A DNA stretch of 64,000 nucleotides from Coptis chinensis (lineage: Eukaryota > Streptophyta > Magnoliopsida > Ranunculales > Ranunculaceae): the NCBI GenBank assembly GCA_015680905.1, contig CM027377.1, positions 64,129,501 to 64,193,500 of the forward strand. Direction: 5' to 3'. The notes beneath the pieces are model-generated. The model saw nothing but the letters and a program-made list of their open reading frames with translations, was not told where the DNA came from and did no database searches. Positions within the stretch are counted from its first letter, which is position 1; each line of letters opens with the position of its first letter. Shown here piece after piece: positions 1 through 10,091 of the stretch. The position numbers and the translations under genes were made by a program.

Positions 1-597
1 ACATGTGATTTTGTTTAAACACTCACGTGAATATTTTTCAAAGCGGGTTTTTTAACACTAGATTTTCTAGACGATGTTTATGATCTTCCGAAAACCTATA
101 AATCTAATATGAAACTAATGCATGATGACAAACATATATTATGGAAAGATTTTTAAATTGGTCAAAAGATTTTGCTTTACAACTTTTGCTTTACAACTTG
201 AGGTTGCATCTTTTTCCTGAAAAACTTAAAATACGTTGGTCTGGTCCTTTCATATATTGTCACTGTTGTCACCCCTTACGAGGCAATCTCCTTGCAAAAT
301 CCAAGAGATGATAGTGAATTTCAAGTCAATGGTCATCGCCTCAAACATTTCCATGAGTTACGCTTATCCAAATTGCAAAAAGAAACTTCTACTGGATCCT
401 GTCTACAAATATTAGACCTTTCTCTTAGTGTACTCTGTTCCTTTCCCATATAAAGGGAGTGCACCATTTTGGTATCCAGGCCCTCCTTTTTCTTCTCTCA
501 ATATTATCTTGGAGTGTGTAGTTGCAAGCACTGGGGCCTTAGTCCACAATAACTCTATTTCAGAACTGAGTATAAATGTCTTCTGATGATCGAGCAA
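1..597 (+). mobile_element. 3' remnant of a pol-bearing Athila-like Ty3/gypsy element
   Basis: The plus strand at about 195-360 reads as the C-terminal end of a plant Ty3/gypsy integrase: RLHLFPEKLKIRWSGPF and, further on, FQVNGHRLKHFHE, which match the conserved end of Athila/Tat-type pol. At about 440-565 it continues into a tract (GGAGTGCACCATT, then CCAGGCCCTCC, then TTGGAGTGTGTAG and TTAGTCCAC). The same tract, in the same order, follows the coding region of elements A, B and C in this window. The piece is a broken fossil cut by the window edge, with no LTR visible on this side. Its right limit near 560-597 is uncertain. It is the only integrase-like sequence I can see in the window. Confidence 0.7.
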
Positions 598-602
598 ATG
601 AT

Positions 603-633
603 AATTTTGGGCACACGATAGGTGCCCAAAATT
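603..633. repeat. perfect 12-bp inverted repeat with a 7-base loop
   Basis: AATTTTGGGCAC at 603-614 is followed by seven bases and then its exact reverse complement at 622-633. It could form a stem-loop, or be a relic of a terminal inverted repeat. It lies between the retrotransposon remnant and the Ulp1-like gene. Confidence 0.7.
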
Positions 634-1070
634 TCACCTCAAGCAAAGAAAACCGTTAAGAGACCGTTGGAAAACAGCCGTTAGAGATGACCCCGACAAT
701 GACGCCATTTGATAAGTGTAAATTTGCTGTTATGTATGCAAGACGATTGTCTCAATACCTTGCTCACAAACTTATGTTGTCGTATAGCTTAAGCAAGAAT
801 CCGTATCGTTGCCTAAACTCTTGAGCATGTATTAACAAGATCTGGAATTACTCTAAGGCTGAGTCCAATGGTTTGGTGCGTGAAAACACCAAATCACAAT
901 AGTACAGTAGATAGGGTTAGTGGGATGGCGTTTATGGGCCCAATGAATTTTTAGCATTGACAATATAATAGCGGTAACAGTAGACGATGCTAGCTGCCAT
1001 TGGCTAGGGTGGGTGCAAAACAATTGTTTTTTTCTGGCCGCCATTACCAAAAGCGTATGGAAGTTTCTCT
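634..1070. other. intergenic stretch, no gene seen
   Basis: No coding frame with a recognisable product is visible. The stretch lies upstream of the Ulp1-like copy 1 and presumably includes its promoter. A small hairpin (TTTGGTG at 872-878 with CACCAAA at 887-893) and a weak CCAATGG/CCATTGG pair (about 865 and 995) are present, but they are too short to call a MITE. Confidence 0.4.
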
Positions 1071-1271
1071 TTAAATATCGTTCCTCATTCGCTCTTTCTC
1101 CCATCTCTCACTCTCTTTATCACCGAAATTCAACAAATAAACATTAAAAGAAAAACAGTAAAAGAAAATTAACCAGAAACTCTCGATGTTCAAATCTCTC
1201 GTATTTTTTATTTCTTTTCCCGCCCAACTCTTCAATCTCTTGCCGGTACAACACCCACTTCCACAAACAGG
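1071..1271 (+). promoter_or_regulatory. probable promoter and leader of the Ulp1-like copy 1
   Basis: A TATA-like TTAAATAT at 1071-1078 is followed by a CT-rich patch (about 1085-1115) such as often surrounds plant transcription starts. A purine-free stretch then leads to CAG|GTATG at about 1268-1273, which looks like a splice donor for a leader intron before the first coding exon. The assignment is by position and composition only. Confidence 0.35.
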
Positions 1272-1665
1272 TATGATTTTTCTTCTATTTCTATATTTTT
1301 GTTTTAAGTTTTAATTTCATTAAAACTCTAGAGTTGATAATTTTATATATTTAATTCATTGATTGACTAGGTGATTAGTCCCCAAATATGTGTTTTATTA
1401 CATTTACAATGTCTCAATTATGCATTTCTTATGTTTAAGGAACAAACAACTTATAACTTTTGTTACATTTTGCAAGATACATGCTATTTAGGACGTATAT
1501 TCCTAAAACGTGCATTTTAGCGTGAAAAAAATTGCTATTGACGCTGCTTGGGAAGATTCCAGTTTAGGAAAAGAAATGCCGAAAAGTCAAAGTTAACTCT
1601 CAAGAACTCAAAGCTAAAAGCTGAAGACTCAAAGACTCAAAGCTAAAAGCTATATAGTGGCTGCA

Positions 1666-4565
1666 ATGAAAAAAGGAGATCGTTATTTGGGTTTATTTGC
1701 ACCGACCTTAGATGCCTCGATGGCTAAATATGAAAAAATAACCTCGTCACTTTGTGGGTTTGATCTAAATCAGGATTTGTATGACATTTTGAAGGAGTCT
1801 GAAGTGGGTCATAGCACCGACAACCAAGTACTTACTGAAGTGGTATATATTTTTTAATTTGTTATGGCAACAGTTATTGCAAAATTGTTAGGATACAAAT
1901 TCACAACTATATCTCCCTCTCCCTCTCGTGTTACGTTGTGCAGGTCCTTCAAGAGACTCACAACCCCAGTGTTATTGAACCTCACCTATTTGTTGTGGAG
2001 ACTGCACAATATATTAACACTATCCCCCCTAAACAAATGGATGGGTTATTCAACAAGTATCTAAGAGTGCAATTGTCTGGGAGTCAGCCTGATGTTATTG
2101 ATAGGGGAGGAGAAGACTTGCTGAAAGATGTTTCGGCTGAAGAATTTAACAAGTGTTATACTGAGCAGAGTCAACCTGAGTCAGCTATTAGGGCTGGTGA
2201 ACACCTAAGGGGGAGCATGAGTGACATGGAAGTCTACCAATCGTATGTGTCAAGGAATCATCAATTGCAAATAGAGGCAGTGGGTGATGAGAAGACGCTT
2301 CCTGAGATTGAGATAGCGGGCATCGATGGGGAATAGGCTCATCAAGAGGAAAATTTATGTAATGAAATTGCACGAATTTCGGCTGTGGATGTCGTAAATG
2401 CATCCAAGGTAATTGAAATTTAAATGTGTCCCTATGACTTATTTAGCTTTTTAGTGGAGATTAAATGCTTTGTATATGAGTGGGACTTTATGTGGCTTCT
2501 TTGAGACATCATATCTACTTTCTGAGCTTATATAAAGTTTGTTTATTTAGGTTGTCTGTGTGACTCCAAGTGATGGTGATGTTGAATTAGTTCCAATTTG
2601 TGAGGATAACCTAGAAGATGGGGAACTAGAATTTGATCCTAACGAACAATACACTAATGATTTTGCATTTGATATGGTAATACCGATGCTTGTGCTTCAC
2701 TATTAATTACTTTTTTTTAAATATTGTCGTCTCTATAGGTTATTATTGTGTTTTTTTAGGCTACTATTTTCAAGGAATTGGAGATACAAGCAGCAGAAAT
2801 ATGCCTTATGCCTGCTTTGAGTGTTCAGGGTGGTGGCATTGATGCGGTAGAAGGTGCTATTTTAGAACATAAATCTGCTTGTGGGAGCGCTATTGCAAAA
2901 ATTCATATTGCACCAACTGCTCCTGTAGAAGGGTAAAATGCAGTCAAGGTACATTATTTTATTTTAATTACCTCCCAAATTACTCTTAAGTTATCTTCTA
3001 AATATGGATTAAAAGGTTGTTATTTTAGTGGGACATTATGTTCCTACTGTGTGACATCATAGATGCCTTCTAACCTCATTCCTTTCTAACACAGGATGCT
3101 TGTAAGACATCCATTATGGATGATCATGGTGATAGACTTTCTAAGAATGGGGTGGAAGGTTGCCTCCTGATTGTTGATGAAGGAGAGGGAGAATATTCTG
3201 TGGCTACTTCTGTGATGCAAGAAGATATGGCACAGGGATCGTGACAACGAATATTTACTCAATATATAAGGAGTGAACTCGAGGTTGAAGTGGCTGACTT
3301 TTGCAAAGATCTGATTCTTGGTGTTTTCAATAAGGGAGTGGGATTGCTAGATAGAGCTCCTGGTGTTGCTAGTCGGAAAAGTGTTGGAGATGACATGACG
3401 GAATTGCATACCTCGAATGTACAAGTGCCATATTATTGGAATAAGCACGACAATGATGAAACCAGTCACTCTAACATTATTAAACGGTATGGGAGTGGGT
3501 TTCAAATTGACATTAACAGCTTCTATGGACTATTCGGGGGAGGATGGCTTAATGATGTGGTATGTCTCTATCTATTAAAATACTTCTTCTACGTATACTT
3601 GATGTTGATTATTATTATTGTTTTTGGGTTCGAGGTACTGGACTCATACATGTGCCTACTAGGCCGGTGGTACACTTCCGTAGCACAGCCCTGTGGAATG
3701 GAGAATTTGTACATCATAGTTACAGAGGCGTGGTTCTCGGTAATTTCACACATGTTTTGTGTCTTTTATTCTACAGAACTCTATAATGACTTATTCTTTC
3801 CTTATTTTATTCAGTATAATGATTTATTTAATTTAATTTTATTATTGTAATGACAGCATTATTTGTGTGATTTGTACAATGGATTGGCCACTATTTTAGA
3901 AGACCTGCAGATGCTCCGTAGAAAATAAGCTTTGTGCAGCGGGATTACAAATTGTGGGTAATTTAAAAACCCATATCATCGAACTGGTTCAGCATGATAG
4001 TTCAAGGCCAGACTTGAGAAACTGTCGTGGGTTGATGATGACGGTGAATGTTAAAGAAGTGCATTGAATCCTCATCGTCGTTAACTTTGTCATGTGGATT
4101 GTTCAAATCTACAACTCATTGGAGAAGCCAAAAGATGGTGTCGTCTGGGCTCTAGACCCCACACCTTGTTTGACAAAGTTGTTGACGGTGCTCCCTTACA
4201 CACTTCTGAGCTCAGATAGTGAGTGTATAGACATGGCAAAACTGGGTCGCCAATGGAAATTGGAGTTTGCCAAATGCGCCAAACAGGACGACGACACCAG
4301 CTGTGGTGCATACACACTTGCCTTTGTTTATTGCCTACTCAGAAATTTGCCACCCGTCTTTCAATCAAAGAGGCGAACTTATATCAAGAAAAGAATAACA
4401 AAGGACTTGTCGGAGTGTGGCATGACCGACGAAGAGTACTGTATGAGGAAAGTTGCTCTGTCTTTGGACTTTGATGCGGGAGAAAAAACTCCAACAGTCA
4501 AGGGTATATCTGAAGTTGAAAATGCACCAACTGCTGCTGCTGCTGAGGTGGAAATGGTTGCTTAA
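1666..4565 (+). pseudogene. Ulp1/C48-like cysteine protease gene, copy 1 (broken)
   Basis: Ulp1-type (C48) proteases cleave SUMO-like conjugates; many plant transposons carry captured versions. Exons with GT-AG borders can be placed at about 1666-1842, 1944-2408, 2551-2676, 2760-2948, 3095-3559, 3857-3957 and about 3990-4565. The N-terminal part starts MKKGDRYLG and is followed by acidic linker exons. The protease part has GGGWLNDVVCLYLL, the histidine region EVH.ILIVVNF, the aspartate in VWALDP and the nucleophile in DDDTSCGAYTLAF (Cys codon 4302-4304). It is a pseudogene. In-frame stops occur at 2334-2336, after APVEG near 2934, after MAQGS near 3242 and directly after the catalytic His near 4066, where copy 2 has sense codons (GAG, GAA, CAA and TGG). 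A solo LTR entered the 3' flank at 4684. No transposase or clear terminal repeats were found, so host gene or transposon capture cannot be decided. Confidence 0.7.
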
Positions 4566-4668
4566 ATATGTTCCAAACACTAATTTATACTATAATTTTG
4601 GATTAAAAGTCTGCTACTTTAGTAGGACATTGTGTGACTGTTGTACGATATCATAGTTACCTGCTGAG
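2474..4668 (+). repeat. motif repeated in two introns and the 3' flank of the Ulp1-like gene
   Basis: A tract of about 45 bases, roughly GTGGGACATTATGT followed by GACATCATAG and CCTTCTGAG, occurs in the introns at about 2478-2530 and 3028-3080, and again after the last exon at about 4618-4668. Copy 2 of the gene has it at about 33750-33800 and 34300-34350. The copies are imperfect but keep the same order of blocks. They may come from old exon-intron duplication, or from a small element amplified inside the gene. Confidence 0.55.
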
Positions 4669-4678
4669 TTTTGGTGCC

Positions 4679-4683
4679 GTCTT
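4679..4683. repeat. target-site duplication GTCTT, left copy
   Basis: GTCTT directly precedes TGTCACACC at 4684 and is repeated at 8938-8942 directly after the other end (..TTACA) of the reversed solo LTR. A 5-bp exact duplication is what Ty3/gypsy integration leaves. Confidence 0.75.
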
Positions 4684-6539
4684 TGTCACACCCCGAATTT
4701 CGACAAAATCGGAAAAACAATATTTGTTCCCGACTCTTCAATTTTCAAGGTGTGATGCTAAACAAAAGTCATCTTCATTACAAAAATTCACAAATATGAT
4801 TAAGTTACAAATTTTATTTAAACAACTCTTTAATTATAATTACAACTAAAAATACAAAAAAACATTGTATCAACTGAAAATCTATTACACTTCAAGGGAA
4901 AACAAAATATATCCTGAAAGCGACGCTAATGCAAACCACAAGCAGCAACCAACCTTCTTCAACACTAATCTTGCCAAGACTTATCAACTATGTTCATTTA
5001 ATGAACACACCCGTTAACCAAACATGCAAATCTGGTCAGCATTATAAACAATGCTGGTGTGAGTAGCCCTAAAATACAACATATACTTATACATATATAT
5101 ACACAATCCATAAGGCAGTTAGTTCCTCCACCGAGGCACCTTAACTTCCAACGACTAATATAACATTCTTAATTACAATAATTAAGGCAAGTAGTTCCTC
5201 CACTGAGGCGCCTTAGCTTCCAACTCAATAATAATAAGACATTTAGTTCCTCTACTGAGGCGCCTTAACTTTAAACCGTACTAAATCAACTGTATCTAAT
5301 AATAGAATAACCAAACTAAAACTTACTCTATACTTACACTGGTGTAAGCCAAATCACAGAGTGGGTCACACCTGTATGAATAATCAATTCAACCTACCCT
5401 TCTACAAACAAACATATCATATACATAATTTCAATCATCTCATTGAACCAATTTCACAACCACCATCAATCATTTATTATAGATTTAACGTACACTTCGA
5501 TATATCATCACAATTATTGTTTAGAGTTTCTTCAAGTGTCTCTAGAATCACGTCATCTCTATGTCTTACCTAGTTTTCCTGGCTACCACAATCGCTTCCT
5601 AACGCCGAACATGTACATCCACATGCCTCCCTTCACATAATGAACCACTCCGTGCGTAGCTACCTTAAGCGGGATATCGCATACCAAGTAACTCTCACAC
5701 GAAAGACATTATGCGAGTACTGCCACTATTCGGCATAAAATATCGCGCGTCTCGTTCTAATTTTGCGAACGGAATAATCAAGCCACTATTCGGCTACGCC
5801 AGAAGGGCCATTCAGATTCACTGAAACGCTAAAAGGCCCAATCAAATTACTTACGCCCGAAGGGCCATTCAGATTCACTGAAATGCCAGAAGGGCTAATC
5901 ATATCACATACGCCAGTCACAAGACCAAATCATATGAGTTATGGTAGCTAGGTTCTAGGATTTTCATTACATAATTTATTCAAGTGTCATACATTTATAT
6001 CTCATAATCATTTCACTATATCACGTGCATGTCAAATACATTATTGCACTAAACCACAATATTTAGAAATATCTCAATACATCTCATAACACCTTTCATT
6101 CTTTCACGTGCCAATGAATTATTGCACTAAGCCACAATCTCATGGAAAATATACACAAATATTATACTACCTCATAGTAGCATCTCACAGAAATAATATT
6201 GGAGCATTTACCTTTATTTCTCCCAAAAATATTGTATTTAATAGATATCCTAACATATGATATCATTTAACCGAACAACAATCTCAACATACCACATAAC
6301 GTCACAATATCTCCAAACATACCGCATAACATTTTTATAGCGTTTTAGGAATATTATGTCTCCTAAAATTTCTATCTCGTCACGTGTCAAAAATACACAA
6401 TATCAACGTCAAATCTTTCTTAGATAATGACAACCAAATTTATACAGGCTTCCACAGTATTCTATTATTGGACTTGTTCATACAATTTACAATATAAAAA
6501 ATACGTAACTAAATAGTCAATAGTCCACAATCAAGGTCC

Positions 6540-6840
6540 AAAACCAAAGCCCAACAGTCTAAACATTTAAAGACCCCATTGGATCTATTTTAATTTATAT
6601 GGACCGGCCCCAAAACAAACTTGAAACTAGCCCAAAGAAAACTAATAGGTTTCGGCCCAAGCCAACTAAAAAATAAAACTTAAACTGGCCCAAAACTTTA
6701 ATTGGTTCGGCCCAAAGACTAAACTTAAAATGGCCCAAACAACTAACTAACTTCGTCCGGCCCAAACCAAATAGATCTAAAGCCCAACCAAAACAAAACA
6801 CATTGGCTTCGGCCCAAGCCCAAGCCCAAGCCCAACCACA
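6540..6840 (-). promoter_or_regulatory. cluster of GGCCCA / TGGGCC motifs inside the reversed LTR
   Basis: About a dozen GCCCA cores, several as GGCCCAAA, lie in 300 bp, ending in four consecutive GCCCAA hexamers near 6815-6836. TGGGCC/TGGGCT (site II, bound by TCP factors) is a known plant promoter element; a regulatory role here is inferred from density alone. Confidence 0.35.
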
Positions 6841-8056
6841 CCAACAGGTCGTCTCCCTCACCAGCTCCCTCCACCGCACCAGCTCGCGCGCCGGCCACCA
6901 CTCCTCACTTCCTCATTCCAGCGGTTTTGCTCCTAAACAAAAACCCTATAACTTTAATTCACACCAACACCGATTTTAGTAACTGTCGAGATCACTCTCC
7001 AACAGATCTCGACAGCCATTAACTCCTCATTCAAGCTCCCAACAACCCTCATACACCCCACTATCACCAATCAAAATCCAACTAAAACAACAACCTAAAC
7101 CCACCAAAACAACAACATAATAAAAGTTCCCATAAAATCCAGTACGATTCCTGAGGCACCTCCATTAACAACCTCTTAAAAGTTCAACAGCACCACCCAA
7201 TCAACCAACCACCAACCTTAAACACTTAACCCTCGACATCAACCAACAAATACAAAACCACAACAAAAAAGAGTTCAAACAACCAAAAGGTAGGACGATT
7301 CCATTATCTCGGGGTCGCGACGCCATTAACAGGCCTAATCAAGCTTTGACAGTTCAATGTCGATTTTAGAGTTTCAACAGAGTTTTAACAATATGACAAA
7401 TATGACAGGATGCCGAAGAATAACAGGAGAATAAGCAAAAATAAAATGGAAACCTTGGACAGAAATAAATATCTCTGTATACACGTAAAACAACTATAGG
7501 TTCAATGAAAAAGCAAAATAACTACTCACATTAATTAAAAGCTCCACGAATCCCTCATAGTCTGAATCGTTGCGCTCCAACTCTCTAGCAAGCGAGCCTT
7601 TTATCTTCGCCTCTATTTTATTTTATTTTTATCCAACAAACCCTATTCTCTGGAAAAATATGAATATATATTCCTGGGTTTGAAACCTAAGCCCAATACA
7701 GACTCGGGCCCAGAAATCAGGCCCACATATCCCTTTTTTTCACACAAGGATATTTTATTAATATAATAATATAGTTGTAGGAGATATAAGAGCTTAAAAC
7801 TTAGGGTGATACATAACCATAGCTAATTAAAACCGGTAATAGATTCTATGAGGATTTTCTAAGCATCTGATGTAGTCTGGCTTGGTGCAGCTCCAACAGG
7901 ATGTTCCTCTTTGCATAGATGAGCCCTTCTTTGATGCCGCATCAGCTCCAAAATTAGTTTCATGATAGATATGAGAGAGTTTCCAGGAATCCATCTTCTG
8001 AGTTTCTCGTAGCCATCTTGCATTAACAGCCTACGGAATGTCCCCCTTGCTGAATG

Positions 8057-8785
8057 CTAGGATGGCAGGTTGTGAATCTGCTTCAATCCATAGTCTTCTC
8101 CAATCCATAGTCTTCTCCAATCTTTTGTTGTTGCTATCTCCACCGCTATAACAATTGCTTCACATTCAGCATCGAAACTGGTGGTAACTCCTAGCCTAGA
8201 AGCCATGACCCCCAGAACTTGACAATGGTGATCGCGAAATATAATACCCACACCCCCATTTCCTGGGTTTCCCCTGGATGAGCCATCAGTATTGGCTTTG
8301 ACTGTGCCCGATTGGGGGAGCTTCCAGCAGACTTCTTTTGGGCAGGGTGGTGGCTTAGAGATGCCTCTGATTTTAAGAAAGTGAAGAACTTCCAACTCTT
8401 CCACTGAATTAAACATGTGCCCAATAGCAACCAAACCTGCAGCTTGAACTCTTTTGATCACTTCATACTTGATGAGAATAATACTCATCTTCTTCTCATC
8501 GAATAGGATGCGGTTCCTAGTTTTCCAAATCTGTGCCATTAGGTGCGCAGCTCTTACATTCCATAGTTCTTTTCTGATGGGACTAAGAAGCTTTGTGACC
8601 AATATCACTTCCTGCAAGTTCAACGAAATCCTTACCTTGAAGACATCCGCGAGCCAGCCCCATAATTCCTTTACTGCCTCACATTCCCAGATTAAGTGGT
8701 TAACACATTCTTCCTCTTTTTGACAAAGCCGACATCGAGAAGCCATGAGAATTCCCTTCTTCTTGACCTTGTCATCAGTGGGCAC
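8057..8785 (-). pseudogene. LINE ORF2 C-terminal fragment: zf-RVT plus RNase H
   Basis: The frame of 242 residues carries CRLCQKEEECVNHLIWEC near residue 18 (zf-RVT, Cys/His pattern). From about residue 160 it has the plant LINE RNase H: VKANTDGSSRGNPGNGGVG (first catalytic Asp) and FDAECEAI (catalytic Glu). The third catalytic Asp lies in IEADSQP, out of this frame. A perfect 17-bp tandem duplication (8084-8100 and 8101-8117) shifts the frame just before it, so the listed C-terminus (GEDYGLKQIHNLPS) is not native. The reading beyond the duplication still resembles RNase H down to about 7900. Reverse transcriptase proper is absent, so this is a dead fragment. Confidence 0.8.
8084..8117. repeat. 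perfect 17-bp tandem duplication in the LINE RNase H
   Basis: CAATCCATAGTCTTCTC occurs twice in direct succession. Being 17 bases, it breaks the LINE reading frame. Confidence 0.9.
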
Positions 8786-8937
8786 TATATTTTGTAGGAG
8801 TTTCCATACCAGCGCTGCTGTTCTCAGGTGTAGAGTCTTGTTTCAGACCCATTTGTTCCAATCCAACAAATTTTAAATAAAAAAAAATTAATTAATTAAT
8901 AAATAAATAAATACAGATTACAAATACAGGCGTTACA

Positions 8938-9458
8938 GTCTTCCATTAGATTTTTTTGTTTTAGTAGCTACTGGACTGTATTTAATTACTTTTGCGTACA
9001 GTTAGAACATTACCTAGAGCAAGACAATATATGCTCCCACTCAGACTTCATGTCTTCTTTGAAAAATATAGATAGATCTATGTTGCCCAGGAGACAAAAA
9101 TATCCATACTAAGACTACAAAAACTCGCTTTGCAACATCGTACTTGTTATTAGATAATAGTAGATCTCTGATGACTTTGATTATATTCGCATTGCAAAAA
9201 TTACATATTTCAATAGTGACATTTATTGAAGTTGTTCATGTGGTGTGTCGTGGATTTGTTTGTTTATTTTGGTGTACTTTAAATTTGGAAAGCTACTAAA
9301 ACAGGGGGGGAAAACGTGGGAATAACAGATAAGGATATCTTTTGTACCCAGAAACTTGCTACTAAAGGAAAGAAAAAGGAGCACTGGATCGTAAAAAAGA
9401 AAAAGCTTAAGTTACTCCCGATCGCCTAAGGAGAGCCCCCATTGAAACTAAAGTTAAT
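8938..9458. other. 3' flank of Ulp1-like copy 1, no gene seen
   Basis: The stretch begins with the right copy of GTCTT and should be the original continuation of the sequence that ends at 4683. I see no coding frame. It has a G-run near 9304 and a purine-rich segment (9365-9415), and then joins abruptly to the truncated 5' LTR of element A. Confidence 0.4.
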
Positions 9459-9562
9459 AGTGTAGAACTTTGATATATAGAATAGAGGAATTAACTTTAG
9501 TTTTACTTACGCTTGAGTTTCATCGCTTATTCGTAGGTAAAACTATCGTTTTACTTTTATCA
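9459..9562 (+). repeat. 5' LTR remnant of element A
   Basis: The 104 bases from TAGTGTAGAACTTTG to TTTTATCA match the end of A's 3' LTR (about 33288-33396) almost base for base. The rest of this LTR is missing. The primer site follows directly, which fixes this as the 5' LTR. Confidence 0.85.
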
Positions 9563-9564
9563 AA

Positions 9565-9577
9565 TGGTGCCGCTGCC
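9565..9577 (+). other. primer binding site of element A (tRNA-Asp-like)
   Basis: TGGTGCCGCTGCC starts two bases after the LTR end. It closely matches TGGCGCCGTTGCC, the complement of the 3' end of plant tRNA-Asp, which Athila-type elements are known to use. Confidence 0.75.
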
Positions 9578-10091
9578 ATCTTAGTTCTATTTAGATTTGT
9601 TTTCGTTCGTATTGTTAGTCTTCCCAAAGTCCCATTAAACCGACCCAGCCTTGTTTGGTTCTAACAGTGATTGTTTAGTTCAGAAACTAAAAAATTTCCC
9701 ATAAAAAGCCTGAGCGCCCCCTGCGCCCATCTAAGGCAAAGTTCGAGCGCCCTCCGCGCTAAACCGCCTAGAACTCAAGTTTGACAAGGAGCGCGACCTG
9801 CGCCCTATCTAGGCTACTTGTGAGCGCACCCTGCACCCTCTTCTTAACAGCCCAATTTTCACCGGTTAGTACAAACTTCCATTTCTTCAAGTTATTAAGT
9901 GTTTCAAACTTGTTAAATACACTGAGCTCACGTATACAAGACGCTATTCATAAGCGAAGCAAGGAGGCATTCAGGTACTTCTTTCTTTCACTCCTTGAAT
10001 CTTCTGTCAGATGAGTTCTTATACTAGCATATCAGGGTTGTTTTGATTGTTGTCGTGTTTCTTCAATATTGAACTTAGCCTTGCATAAGAT
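9578..10091 (+). other. element A leader with GC-rich array
   Basis: This is an untranslated leader with no credible gene. At about 9705-9840 it holds several imperfect copies of a GAGCGC..CTGCGCCC motif in otherwise AT-rich sequence. A closely related block (AAGGAGCG(T/C)GACC..CGCCC and GAGCGCACCC(T/C)GCACCCT) recurs at 16270-16405, just upstream of ORF3. Confidence 0.6.

Larger units (their letters stand above)
7733..8870 (-). mobile_element. 5'-truncated L1-type LINE, 3' end
   Basis: On the minus strand this reads from the zinc-finger region after the LINE reverse transcriptase (RTAALVWKLLQNIVPTDDK, then CRLCQKEEECVNHLIWEC) into an RNase H domain. It ends at the low-coordinate side in a T-run (7733-7739) that would be the poly(A) tail. 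Sequences flanking the two ends (CAGGCCCACATATCCC and CAGACCCATTTGTTCC) match at 11 of 16 bases and may be a decayed target duplication. It lies inside the reversed solo LTR and is therefore younger than it. Confidence 0.75.
4684..8937 (-). mobile_element. reverse-oriented solo LTR, chromovirus (Tekay/Del)-like, with a LINE inside
   Basis: On the minus strand the element begins TGTAACGCC (8937 downwards) and ends GGGGTGTGACA (4684). Such ends are usual for large plant chromovirus LTRs, whose 3' edge abuts a tRNA-iMet primer site. Both ends are flanked by GTCTT. Without the LINE insert it is about 3.1 kb. Inside are AGGGCCATTCAG/AAGGGC repeats (about 5800-5910), three copies of a 'tagttcctc(c/t)ac(c/t)gaggc' block (about 5120, 5187 and 5236), and a GGCCCA-rich block (6540-6840). 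I found no internal coding domains, hence solo LTR. Family assignment rests on the ends only. Confidence 0.6.

Noticed and set aside
853-1015. Possible MITE with CCAATGG/CCATTGG ends
   Set aside because: The inverted match is only eight or nine bases and no target duplication is visible.
6595-6879. Minus-strand frame with a Trp-Ala repeat (WAWAWA)
   Set aside because: It is the translation of consecutive GCCCAA hexamers in the reversed solo LTR.
600-9458. The Ulp1-like gene as part of a Mutator-type (Kaonashi-like) or CACTA transposon
   Set aside because: Plausible from knowledge of such captures, but I found no transposase, long terminal inverted repeats or 9-bp or 3-bp duplication, so it is not called.
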